Below are positions 12,201-23,742 of a stretch of DNA of 64,000 bases, piece by piece. The notes beneath the pieces are model-generated. The model was not told the DNA's origin. It saw only the letters and a list, made by a program, of their open reading frames with translations, and did not search any database. Within the stretch, counting starts at the first letter, position 1; each line of letters starts with the position of its first letter. A program made the translations under genes and the position numbers. The stretch comes from Nematostella vectensis (lineage: Eukaryota; Cnidaria; Anthozoa; Actiniaria; Edwardsiidae), in NCBI RefSeq assembly GCF_932526225.1, contig NC_064043.1, positions 6,129,501 to 6,193,500 on the forward strand, read 5' to 3'.

Positions 12201-15200
12201 ATGCAGAAACCACCCCCTCCGGTCCCTTCGCACCCCAAGGCCAAGCAGAAAGTGGTAAGATTATTTCATTTCTCTGTGAAAGAATGCACCGTTCGATTGA
12301 TTGGTTCATTTTTTGTTTAGATTGTTCATTGTTTGTTTGCGAATTTATAAGTACTAAAGAGTGCAATCCTTTATCACACTCCAGTATCTTAACGGATCTT
12401 CGATTTAATCCGTTGCTTCTCTTAAAGCACATCTGTATCTGTGTTGATAAACCTGATTGCTGAGCTGGATGTTTTGTGAAAATTCGTAGTGGGATTGGTT
12501 GTGGTTAGGCTTTAGATTTACACTCATGCTCCACCTTTTATGTATAAATCGCTCCAATTGAAGCAACTATGACAGTGACAGCATGGTGAATATGACCTCT
12601 AAAATTGCTTTCATGCTTAGTGGTCAACTTAAAAACTAGACATGTTCCCATCCTCAATAGATAAAATATAAATCAACCAAAGTTTGAAGAGGTGAAAATG
12701 CCTCTGTGAAACAAATGAGTTGTGCTGACGTTTCGAGCGTTAGCCCGACAGCAAGTGTTCGCTCTGACGAAGGACTAACGCTCTAAACGTCAGCGCAACC
12801 ACTCTGTTTCACAGAGGCGTTTAAAGATACCTTTTCAACTTTTGATTTCTAGCTTGTCTATACAATGCCTATGCAGACCATCTAGTTTTACTACAGCTTT
12901 TCTGTAGTCTCTCTAGTTATACCTCTCCTTTTCCAAGATGGCAACCATGCTAAAATCTGGCATGAAGATATAGGACCTGTTCGACCTGTAGCCAGGATTT
13001 TGAGGGAGGGGTGGTTTGTTTATCCATAAAGCGGACCATTTTCTCTTAAGTAGCTTGTCCTACTTCATAGTGGTACTTTACCTTAATTAGAGCGGACCTT
13101 CCAGTCGAGTGGGGGTTCTTCTGAACCCCCAACCCCCCTGGCTATGGGCCTGGAGGTATTGCATTCCTTTTGGTAGTAATATTCTGTTTTTCAGGTTTTC
13201 TGTGGATGGCTTAGAAAAGAAGGAGGAAGTTTTAAGACTTTAAGATCACGATGGTTTGAAATAAAAGGCGATCAGCTCTATTATTACAAAGACAAATCAG
13301 TGAGTAAAACAATAAAATCTTGCCACATGTAAGGTAAATTTCAAAATATTTTGTTTCTTTATAAGATGCATTTCAATTATGAAAGTCATTTTTGAGTGAG
13401 AAACACGTATCTAGCTTTCCTGCTGGTTTACATAGTATGGCATCTTATACAGAGAAAAGGAGACATGTACAGTAATAACCACCAAATATTAAGTATTTTT
13501 AACAATTCACACGCTATACTTCTAAAAATTCCTACTCATTCACAATAACTATTAGCCTTCTATGTATTTAAGTAAGGCCAAGTGCTTCAAGGGTTAACTG
13601 AGTCTTAATGCTTACATCCTAAGGATCCACGACCTGCTGGTGTGGTCCCACTTGCTGGAAATGAGGTCATCCGACATTCTCCAGACCCTATGGATCCTGG
13701 AAATTACAAGTTTGAGATTGTTTGTAAGTGTTGTGTTAATGTGATGTTGACAAATGAGACTGGGACCATAGATAGTTATGGTCTTTTTGTAGGTTAGGAT
13801 ACACAGGCGTTTCTACTCAGAGAAATTGATTTAAAAATATAAAAAAACGAAAAACCACAGAAATATATTGCCTGGCATTGGTAGAATGAATTCTTAGGGT
13901 ACCAAACCAGCCACACCTCTTTCCATTGTTCCTTACAGCAACTATAAAGGAAAGGGGGTAAGATAATTCATTGATCCTTCTTACAGCCGGTAAAAACAGA
14001 GAGGGTAGACCTGTTGTTGGATCTCATGAAACATTTGTGATGATTGCATCGACGATGGAGGAAATGGACCGCTGGATTGGTGCCATCAACCGCATCATAT
14101 ATAAGGTTTAAATCAGGGACAGATCAAGGGGGTCAGAGGGGGACGGATATTAGAGGAAATGTATGGGGGCTAAATTCCACATTTTCACTTTCAGCCTTAT
14201 ATATTTTATATAACAGTGCCCTGCTTGTCAGTCCTGGTCCTCTTAAATGGCATGAATAAAACTTATTTGTGTGCCCTGTGATGATTTTCATCTATGTTTT
14301 ATTTCCAATGGTGGAAACTCTTGGTTTTTTGAAATGCTATAATTATCATGTTATATAATTATTCCTAGTCAATTTAGAGAATTAGCTTTTACTATCAAAT
14401 TGTCAGCCTTTCTCTAAGTGTATTTATTTTGCTATGCATTCCATATACATTTTTGAGGCAGGTTACACAAACCCAGTGGAAAGTTCCCTTTATGCTGTTT
14501 CTCTAGATTATTATGGTTTGCATATTATCAAAGTTTTTATTTGAAGTGCTTTTGTAATTTTATGGTGTGATACTCTTAATGTAACTGCAATCTTTACCTT
14601 TGATAAAATATTCAAGGCAATGAGAAGCTCATAATGAAATTCATATGTTTATATGTTCATAAGAAAAAGAAAGTCCTTTAGAGTGCTAATATTGACATAT
14701 TTCATTGTTTCAGCTTTGATGTATGTTGACATGTTTTTAATTTTTTTTTTAGCCATATGGTGGAGGAATGTTTGGAGGAGACCTGTGTGAAACCGTAAAA
14801 TTTGAAGCAAGGAAAGGAGGAGGCTTTGTCCCCATTGTGGTTGACGTTTGTATAGAATATATTAAAAAATATGGTGAGTTTTTCTCTGTTAATCTCCCTC
14901 AGCCAGGCTTCATTTTAATTTTAACCAATTTTTAATTCATTATCTCTCAAATTAACCAATTTTTAATTCATTATCTTTCAAATTAACCAATTTTTAATTC
15001 ATTATCTTTCAAATTAACCAATTTTTAATTCATTATCTTTCAAATTAACCAATTTTTATTTCATTATCTTTCAAATTAACCAATTTTTAATTATTATCTT
15101 TCAAATTAAACAATTTTTATTTCATTATCTTTCAAATTAAACAATTTTTAATTCATTATCTCTCAAATTAAGCAATTTTTAATTCATTATCTTTCAAATT

Positions 15201-18200
15201 AACTAATTTTTAATTCATTATCTTTCAAATTAACCAATTTTTATTTCATTATCTTTCAAATTAACCAATTTTTAATTCATTATCTCTCAAATTAACCATT
15301 TTTTAATTCATTATCTCTCAAGGACTTGAAGAAGAAGGGCTGTTCCGGCTTCCTGGAAATGCAAAACATATCTCAACTCTCAAAGCTCAGTTTAATCGAG
15401 GTATTGTAATCGTATTGTTATTGTAGAGTTTGTATTCACTTGCATTATTTAGGCCTCTTTGTTTTGAGACAGCTACTTATCAGGAAATTACCAGGGAGGG
15501 AAAGATATGACAGCCCCATGTTACAGGTTCGCCCTATCAAGGGAACCAACTCTCAAAATGCCTGACAAACTCAGAAACCAGATCACAGGACTGGTAATCA
15601 CTGTTAGTAAAAACAACCCCCAGAGTTTGTACCCAGGTCATATCAATTTGGGGTTTTCTCAGAGGTGTAAATAACCTGGCCCCCTACATTTGATACTTTT
15701 AATCCCTCATCTTCTTGGATAAGAAACTTTAGCCAGAGATTCTGCCCCACACTGCACTTTATTAACCTCTATTTGGGGGCACAAATGAACAATGCTGGCC
15801 AAGGTACCATCAAAATGACAACACTCAATTAATTACTCACACTCATGAATGTAAACTATTGATCACTAACACTCAAAAGGTTGTTGCATGTAAACTTCAT
15901 TTGCATGTGAACTTCATTTGCATGTGAACTTCATTTGCATGTGAACTCCTTAGGGAATTACTTATTTACTTACTGCACTAAACTTCTATATTATTATAGA
16001 TGTTTTTCAGTATCCTTCTGCTAATATTCCTCATAACAGTGAACCCCCTTAACCTCTGCTCTCCCCACTCCCCCTGAAAATCATGTATCTACTACATTTT
16101 GGATTTTTACAGCATAATATATTTTCATATTTTAAAGGTGAAAGCCCTGAGTTGTCAGATGAGAAGGACATTCACACGGTGGCATCATTACTGAAACTTT
16201 ACCTGCGTGAGCTCAGTGAACCTGTTATTCCTTATGACTTCTTTGAGGTTTTTCTCACTGCTGCAAAATGTGAGTCTTAATAGGTTGTGTTTCCAGCTGA
16301 TTAAACATTTAATCTGTCTGAATCTTGTGTTTTTTCTCAATGCATGATTTGCAGGCTATGAGATGTATGAGGAGGATGGTATAACTTCCATAACGAATCA
16401 TCTTAAGCAATTACCTCCACCTAACTTCAATTTGCTCAAGGTGCTAAGGTAATGGGCCTATCAAAAAGATCTACTATCATGTTACTTGCATGATGTTTTT
16501 GGGGATTGGCGTTACTGCTTTAGGTATACAAAACAGTAACTTTTGAGTATCAAAGAGTGTCTAGTGTGCAATTCCACAAAACCTTATTGTGTGTTTTTAG
16601 CCGATTCCTGTTTGAAGTTCAGCTACACTCAGCCAAGAGCAAGATGGACATTCGCAATCTGGCTATGGTTTTTGGTCCTAACATTTTACGCTCAGGGGTA
16701 ATAGACTCTACTTAAATATTCTATTGTAAGGGCAAATAGATTGTACTAAGACATTCTATGGTCAGGGCATAAGGGGCCCGATATATGACCAAAGATTTAC
16801 TACTACGGTCGTAGTAGCGTAGTATCTTAGTAGAGCGTCAAAAGTCAAACTCTCTGCAACAACTCAAATCGGTAGAGCATATGAGAAAAGCTCTCTGCAA
16901 CAACTCACAACCTTGTTGCTGCCTGATCTAATACTACATCCAATAATGGGTTTTATTTTACTGAGCACGCTATATATTATATAATTTCAATCTAACCCCT
17001 ATCGTGTAGTATTTTGATATCTTAGAAAAGACAAAACAAAATTGAAATTTTCTATCAAATCCCTACCGTAGAACCGTAGTAGAGAAGAAAAAAATACATT
17101 TTCTATTAAACTCCTTCCCTAGTACTGTAGTATCGTAGACAGCCATCTTAAACAGTGATTAGGACAGTAAATGTATAGAGATTAATGAAATTTGCAGAAA
17201 ATTTTATTGTATTGGTGCTCTAGAGCCTCAAATCTAAGGTTTTCTCGGGGAAATACACCCCAGACCACCCAAGTTTACTTTAAAAACTATATTTTGTCAT
17301 GTTTAGTCTGAAGACCCACAAGTAATGATGGAAAGTACAGGCCAAGTTACTGCCTTGGTCAGCATCTTCATCAAACGCCATCAGCTCTTCTTTCCACACA
17401 CTGATGATGAGAAAACTTACACAAGGCAAAATAATACCAGGTCAGCCATTTGCCCGTTTGTTTGTTTGTTCATTTTTTTTCAACGGTTGTGAGACCTTTA
17501 AAAAATAAAATACATATCTTAATAATCATGCATAAAACAACGAACTAGAAAACAGAGCCCTAAGTATCTCGGGCTTTGTATTCCGCGCAAGAACACTGAA
17601 AATATCAGTAATGCTTTTTTTTAGCCAAGACCCCACTGCTAACCTGATCGACCTAACCTTCGGATCAGACTCGCCCAAGCTCTTGCGATCAGGCATGCAG
17701 TCTCCATCGGGGAACTTCAACCCTCTGGACGCCAATGAGCTTTTCCCGACCGAGGACTCTACGAGAAATGGCGCGAACGTGGCAGACGGTAGGGACACTA
17801 GCAAATGGGGGATTGGAATAAATCTAACAGATTGTATTTTCGTGTTTTGTCTCGTACCCAACTTAATTTTTTTTAAATATTACAGAAGAATCCCATAAAA
17901 CTAAAAACTGAAATGTCGTTTTTTTTTCTAAAAGTCCTACTTTTTCCTCCCGACATGTCTTGTATATTGAGGACTACACCCACAGCTTCGGGATGACCCC
18001 CTCCCTCCTGCCGAAAATAAACTTTTATCCACCGCTAGAACCGCCAGCTTTTTAATTTTTTAGAGGGAGATTCGAAAATCCAGGAGCTAGAAAGTGAAGT
18101 CGAGCTACAAGCCCGGCGGATTAAGGACTTACAGGTGGAGCTAGAGAAACAGAGAAAAGTCCAGGAGATGCTGCTTATCAGGCTGTCAGACGAACAGCGA

Positions 18201-18833
18201 GCAAGGTAGGTCGTATTTTGAGGCACTAGAGAAGAAACCAGAGACAGGGAAGAGAGCGGACGCGTAAAATGCTTTTCTTACACGTGAAAATCAGATCAAG
18301 CGAAGGAGACGCAAGAATAAAGGAACGGCTACTTCATTTACACCCGTGTGACTCACAATTTACGCAAGCACAATGATCAATTTATTTATCTGTATTTCCA
18401 GAAAATATCCATACCCCCCCCCCCCCCCCATTGAGGGGATTGGAAATTCCAGGGGGGTGGGGGGTTCAAACGCCCAAAAATTCCCAGAGGGGTAAAATGC
18501 CCTTTTCCTTAGTAGTTACTGTATTTTTTTTTCTGGGGGTTGGAAATTCCAGAGGTGTGGGGGATCGTGGATATTTTCTGGAACTACACATTTGTTGCTT
18601 TGTGAGCAAATTCTCTCACTAGATCATTTAGATCGCTCTTCAACCTTCCGCTTAACTTTCGAAAGGTTATTTTATTACAAGGTTATAACAAGGGCATTGA
18701 AAGGTTGCAAGTTGATAACAGTGTTGTGTTTCGTGTTTGTTATAGAGTTGCTGCTGAAGAGAGACTTGAAAAGCTGAATACAGCAATGGACGAGTTTTGC
18801 GGGAAATTTGGAGGATTTTCAATCAGTCAATAG
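12201..18833 (+). CDS. PH-RhoGAP-coiled-coil protein (ARHGAP22/24/25 family)
   Basis: Thirteen exons, all frame-compatible, give 475 aa: 12201-12254, 13195-13299, 13624-13723, 13987-14105, 14753-14873, 15323-15400, 16138-16269, 16355-16448, 16601-16697, 17307-17440, 17625-17788, 18064-18205, 18746-18833. Residues about 19-126 form a PH domain (CGWLRKEGG, RWFEIKGDQLYYYKD, ending MDRWIGAINRI). Residues about 145-330 form a RhoGAP domain with the arginine finger R175 in GLFRLPG, K212 and R216 in LLKLYLRELSEPVIP, and N295 in VFGPNIL. Exons 12-13 encode a heptad-rich coiled coil (about 400-465). The family stimulates GTP hydrolysis by Rac/Cdc42/Rho at membranes. All catalytic residues are present. 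The protein is shorter than vertebrate ARHGAP24 (roughly 750 aa) because the linker between GAP and coiled coil is short. Exon 4 uses a weak donor, AAG|GTTTAA. AATAAA follows the stop at 18962. Confidence 0.92.
12679..12846. repeat. Foldback element with 65-70 bp arms
   Basis: Imperfect inverted repeat (about 12679-12744 and 12773-12846) around a short loop. The arms contain CTGACGTTTCGAGCG and its complement. The sequence lies in intron 1 of the RhoGAP gene and looks like a MITE or foldback transposon. Confidence 0.75.
12990..13153. repeat. Short dispersed repeat with TAGCCAGG ends
   Basis: Bounded by TAGCCAGGATTTTGAGG and the inverted CCCCCTGGCTATGGG. The inverted ends around a G/C-rich core suggest a small non-autonomous transposon remnant in intron 1 of the RhoGAP gene. 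Confidence 0.45.
14917..15322 (+). repeat. 31-bp A+T-rich minisatellite ending in a splice acceptor
   Basis: Thirteen copies of a 31-bp unit (ATTCATTATCTYTCAA core) fill the 3' end of RhoGAP intron 5. The last unit reads TCTCTCAAG and supplies the polypyrimidine stretch and AG acceptor of exon 6 at 15323. The other copies carry TCAAATT in place of TCAAG, so they lack the AG. Confidence 0.95.
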
Positions 18834-18967
18834 ACATGTTGCCTTATGTACAAAAAACAAGAAGCATAACGAGCTAGACATCAATCTGTCAGCAGTGTAT
18901 AACTAACCGTTTCTCGTTTATATTCTTTCCTTTCGCGTAAAAAAAAATGAGAAAAGAGAAAAATAAA

Positions 18968-19193
18968 GCTCCATCTACACTAACAATTTATTTTAGTTTA
19001 CAATTTTTTATGTGACAATTTGTATTTGCTAGTGTAGATGGAGCAAAGATGGCAATTTTTATGTGGCAACTATAGTTGATCAAAAGCTAGCAGGTTTGCT
19101 TTTTCTCAGCAATTAAAAATTTTCACACATGAAAAATTGCTAGTGTAGATGCCAACAAATATAGTTGTCAACTTAAAATTGTTAGTGTTGCAC
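18968..19193. repeat. Foldback element with TAGTGTAGATGGAGC repeats
   Basis: GCTCCATCTACACTA at 18968-18982 pairs with TAGTGTAGATGGAGC at 19030-19044; further TAGTGTAGATG copies follow at about 19140. It starts directly after the AATAAA of the RhoGAP gene, so it may lie just at or past the transcript end. Confidence 0.65.
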
Positions 19194-20448
19194 CCCCCCC
19201 CCTCCCTTCCCTTGGCGGCCAAAAAGTGGGTATTTTTTTACTATGCCTTTTCCATGTGATACCACTGCGCACCCCCCCGGCCGGTCCTGGAAATGCGCCT
19301 GCGAAGATTAAAAAAAAAACGCTTGGTCACTGGGTTACTTCGTTTTGTTTGTATTATTCTGAGGTTGTAGATCTTACTTCCTCCACTGCTTTAGAAAGAA
19401 CGGCGAAAATTTACACGACAAAATAAAACGATGGAAATTAAAAAAAGGCCAGAAATAAAATGCAATGTTAAATTCACTCTCAACTTTCAGATGCACATAA
19501 TCGTAAAATGTGAATGAAATGTATCCAGATATAGAAGAATTCCTTTTATTACAGGTACCCCTTCTCAAGGTGGGTAGAAAAGGGATAAATGAATAAATAA
19601 ATTGGGAAAGCTATTCACTCTCTATGCTAAATTAAGAGAGCGCAGATTTCAGACATGGTCGAGTTGAAGGCTTAGGAAGTCGCCTCAGGCAGCCTCCATA
19701 CAACTCAAGCCTGACCACGGATAACAGCTTAGGTCGAAATTTTTGGAGGGAGGTTATTTTGTGGAGGGAGGAAAACCGCAGACAAACCCCCAGAGCAAAG
19801 GAGAGACCAACTCCGGTCGTCTAACCCGGAACCAAGTAGTGAGAGGTACTGTCACTACAAAGCGACGCTCTGCCAACTGCATTACCTAGGCTTCTTTTGA
19901 GAGCAGGCATTGAATTCCCCTATCTATACTGTATTAGTTCAAAGAAAAGCTTTCTAATGAGCATCATGTATCCATACTATCTGCCAGTAGCCATTACACA
20001 AGGTATAAGGTAATTCACACTTTCTGAAGGTGTAAAGAGCCAAAAATTTCCTAGAGCCGTGGCTAAATGAGGACACATTGAACAGGTCATGTATAGTATT
20101 AATTTCCCAGAAATTTTCTATTAATAGCCTTTATGATATGTAGCTGTAGCTAGGGTATAAGACATGATAGAGAGATGAGATGGGAAACATTTTATCTACC
20201 TTTGACTGGGGGCTGATAAAATAAGTGACAGATAGACAAGACATGTAACACACAAAAACAAAACAAAAATAGTTGAATGTTTAATTTTTTTCTGAAAATT
20301 TAAATCTGAGTACATAATGACAGTGCACGATAAATGTAGAAATACTGCTAATAAGCAAACTTACAACTATTGATCACCATTTCAGAACTAAAATTCTGTA
20401 CAAATTTGCCCATTGATTTTGCCTGGAAACTATGTAAACTATTCATGA
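19194..20448. other. Convergent intergenic region between RhoGAP and RIBC2
   Basis: The region lies between two genes transcribed towards each other and should hold the RIBC2 3' UTR. Positions about 19195-19310 look like a copy of a dispersed repeat (GGCGGCCAAAAAGTGGG and TGCGCACCCCC) that recurs inverted at 48134-48255. No other gene is visible. Confidence 0.5.
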
Positions 20449-23028
20449 TCATCTGCTGGTTGTGTTGAATTGCATGAAGTAGGCAGCAGTAGGTGGATTT
20501 GTGTACACCTCTTTGTTGACATATTCTTGGCTGAAAGAGAAGGCAAGACAATTGGTTAATCCTTAAATTCCAAAATGGGAAAAATACAGGGTAGGGTATC
20601 TCTGGGACATTTTTAGCTTTAAGCCTTTGACCCAAATTTTGCTAGTATAATTAGTTATGTGGGTGTATTTCAGTATATTTTTATAAAGGTTATCTGAAAT
20701 ATGTTAAGCTAGTCTATTACCCCCCAGAGTGCTACCTTACAAATTAACAGTGTCATCCCTAGGAAATTTGTCTGCCAACTAACTAGAAAATTTATTTTAC
20801 CAAATTATTTGACAGCTTGTGCTTGGTGTGACAAATCTGCTTTAATATGATATATGGGGAACCTTATAGTTTTACTTACTGTGATTTCTGCTCGGCTGAG
20901 AGTCTGAGGTTCTCTTGAGCCTGGTCTTTCTCAAGCTGCTTTCGCTTGCGTTCCAATTCCCGCTCCATCAAGATACCAGCCTTGGCTTGTGTTAGCAACA
21001 ACCGCTGGTACTCCTTTTCACGTTCTTCCTCCTCTTGCTTCAGTCTCTGTGGAGATCGTAAAAGTCCGAGGTGAGACTATGTTGTGGTTTGAAATGCTTC
21101 TTGGTTTGAAATTGTTAAAACCAGTTTGAAAAAAATTCAAACCATGTCACATTTGTTGTGGTTTGAAATGCTTCTTGGTTTGAATTTTTTTCAAACTGGT
21201 TTTAACAATTTCAAACCAAGAAGCATTTCAAACCACAACAACTACGTTGCCTTCACAAAAAAGCCTTTTTTGACAACTATATGGTGAGGGTGGTTCAAGT
21301 AGTCACCTGAAGCTGATTATCTCTTACCTCTTTCTCTTTAAGCTGTTGTTGTTGGATATAGCGTATCTCTGCCAATTGGGCCGGACTCATTCCCTTCCAG
21401 CGATCAGTAATCACACGATGCCCCCCAAATGCACTTTGAGCCACATCAGGATTCTCTGTCAACATGTCACCAAATACATGGTTTGAGATTTCAGTCATGT
21501 TATCATCAAGCTCCTGCTGCTTTTCCAAGTCCTCCTTCGCTTGCCTCTCCTTCATCAAGGCAAGATTGAAATCTTTTGTGGCCTGGTTGATAGCTCTACG
21601 GCAGTCTGATTCAGCTTGTGCAAGTTCACATGCTCGCTGGTCCAGCTCGCGCGCCTTCAGGTCATATAAATAATCACTATATGACTGGTTAGCTTTGTCT
21701 TGGTTCTTCTCATTGGATTGTTGTTTGACCCATTCCCTGATGAAAAAAAAAAATGTCAGATATAAAGAAGTCCAAAAAAGTCCAAGGTTTGCATAAATGT
21801 ATGAATAACTAGGTATGAAGCTGTCCTTCTGAACACTCTTACAGCAAGATGACTGTTGTTTATAACAAAATATAAGAAAACTTAGAATTAAGAGGCAGAT
21901 TTAGGGATGGGCCAAGTGGGCCCTGGTCCCCCTATTTTCAGATGTTTGACTTATAATAAAATATATAGATATATAAAATATATATAATATTATAAGTATA
22001 AGGAAAATATAAGGAAATCATGAAAGAACATTGAATCCCCCCACCATCTTGAAACCCTTGCTTTCCCCACCCCTTTTTTGAGCTCCTGGATCCGCCCCTA
22101 ATTAATGTTCACAGCTGCTTAAATTCCATGTTCTCTCAATACAGTCTTCCTCCAAGAAAATTAGTTCTTCGAAGAATTCATCCGTTTCTAAGCAACTGCG
22201 CTTACCTCATTTGCTCCTCCTGCAGTTTCCTGCGACTTTTGGAGTTCAGGTCTTCACCAACAAACTTCTGCAATGATGAGATACCGCAGCGTGGGTCGTC
22301 ATCTGAGACTCGGGCAGGCTTGTCCTTTTTGAGACAGTCAGGATCATTCAATTCCCACTCCCTGGTGTCTTCAGGTCTCTGGTGCTCCTGACGGAATGTG
22401 TTCACCTCCTTATTAAGCTCCCGGATGTCGTGTTCCTGTCGTTGCTGCATTAGTGCACAAATCATGTCATTCCTTTTCATGTCGGCAGCTGTGTGGATTG
22501 AGATAGGGGAAGCATTTAGAGAAAATATATAACGTAAGATAGTCCACTTTTGATTAATTTTTAGCAGCGTTTGAGAAGATGGTAAATGCAGGATAAACAA
22601 ATTTCTTACCAAAAGCATTATGCCTTCTCTGTTCTTCAACTTCCTGGCGCTTTCTATCAGCTACTTGTGTTTCCAAGGCTTGTAGATCAATCTGAGATTA
22701 TTATTATAATACAAATTGTATTAGTATAACGTGTAACAAAAAAGCCGACAAATTTGTAACCCTAAATCTACTTATCTCATCGAGTGCGAATAACAAAAAA
22801 TCTACTTTTAACATACCAAGATTGCACAAAATTATATTACCTTTCTTATAAAATAAACCGGTACACAAATATTTTGCTGAAGTAATACACAGCCGAGTTT
22901 GATTTCCTTACCCCGATCGTCCTGACACGGGCGTTGAAAATCCTACTTTGCCGCTGCAATTCACGGTTTCTCCGGCGCTCAATAGCAGCCGTTTCCTTCA
23001 TATCGACTGGAAGGTCTAGCTTATACAT
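20449..23028 (-). CDS. RIBC2: RIB43A-domain protein, RIBC2 type
   Basis: Six exons on the minus strand, all in frame, give 379 aa: 23028-22912, 22691-22610, 22488-22206, 21736-21328, 21046-20880, 20530-20449. The start was chosen at the Met before [17 protein letters not shown], which matches the family N-terminus better than longer upstream extensions. Hallmarks are [14 protein letters not shown] in exon 1, [13 protein letters not shown] in exon 3, [14 protein letters not shown] in exon 4, and the C-terminal [20 protein letters not shown]. The protein is almost entirely charged helix and coiled coil. RIB43A proteins are filamentous microtubule inner proteins bound in the A-tubule of ciliary doublets, so a role in motile cilia is expected. 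Length is close to vertebrate RIBC2. It is divergent with CCDC66 and probably shares its promoter region. Confidence 0.94.
21081..21239. repeat. Perfect 64-bp inverted repeat
   Basis: Arms 21081-21144 and 21176-21239 are exact reverse complements by inspection, separated by 31 nt that contain a further copy of part of the left arm. It lies in RIBC2 intron 4, so the pre-mRNA could form a 64-bp hairpin. Confidence 0.95.
21895..22101. repeat. Dispersed repeat family A, copy 1
   Basis: About 200 bp in RIBC2 intron 3, bounded by GATTTAGGGATGGGCC and CTCCTGGATCCGCCCCTA. Related copies lie at 27788-27978 and possibly 30507-30662. Shared ends and variable middle suggest a MITE-like family. Confidence 0.6.
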
Positions 23029-23742
23029 GTTTAAGCTATCCCAGAAATGTCTTGGAGAGATATATCCTAAAGATTTGAGGTAGGATTCAAGTGTTTTTCT
23101 GCTTGTTGCTAGCCGTGTTCCGCGCTTTATATCACAAAGCCTAAAGTTTGTCTTCCAGAGGTTGCTAGGTGACGCGCATACCATCATGCAATGCGTGGAT
23201 TTTTCGCCTCAGGCCTACGCATAAATTTAAATAGCAGGTCTACCATTATGATCAAAAGGTGTACAACTTTTCCAATATTTTTTATAGACGTGACAAATGT
23301 CGGAAGTGTATTGTTCTTATATTTAATACTATACACGCCTTTAAAAAATATCTAAGGCTAAACCAGGGCTAAACAAAAGACTGCAAATAATCAGGAAGTT
23401 AATACAACTAATATTAGTTCTTAATCAAACAAATAAATCCCTTTAAACAATTTTAATAGGTTAAAAAAACAATTTTAGTAGCGTCGGCCAAAATAGATTT
23501 TACTAGAAAATAAAAATTTCCCGTCCCACCATCCCATAGTCGTTACTTTACTTGTTACCAGGCTCTTTTACCGGCGCGGCGCGGTCACTTGGTCGTCAAC
23601 AACAAAAAAAAGACAGAAAACAACTGCGAAACGACCGTGATTTATCTTAAAAAATGATCACAGTGTTGTCTTTAGTGCCGCGAAGAAATCTAAATACGTT
23701 TTCGTCATAAACCTGTGTGTGGATTGAAACAAAGACACGAAG
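23029..23742. promoter_or_regulatory. Divergent promoter region of RIBC2 and CCDC66
   Basis: The RIBC2 start codon and CCDC66 exon 1 lie head to head about 715 bp apart. Both genes act in ciliary or centrosomal microtubule biology, which makes a shared bidirectional promoter plausible. The only specific site I can support is the X-box at 23161-23173. RIBC2 transcription probably starts inside the 23029-23200 stretch. Confidence 0.6.
23161..23173 (+). promoter_or_regulatory. Candidate RFX X-box
   Basis: GTTGCTAGGTGAC fits the X-box consensus RYYNYY-N(1-3)-RRNRAC at every position, with a 1-nt spacer. It lies 133 bp upstream of the RIBC2 ATG. RFX-family factors use such sites to drive ciliary genes across animals, which fits the predicted RIBC2 function. 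Confidence 0.6.
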
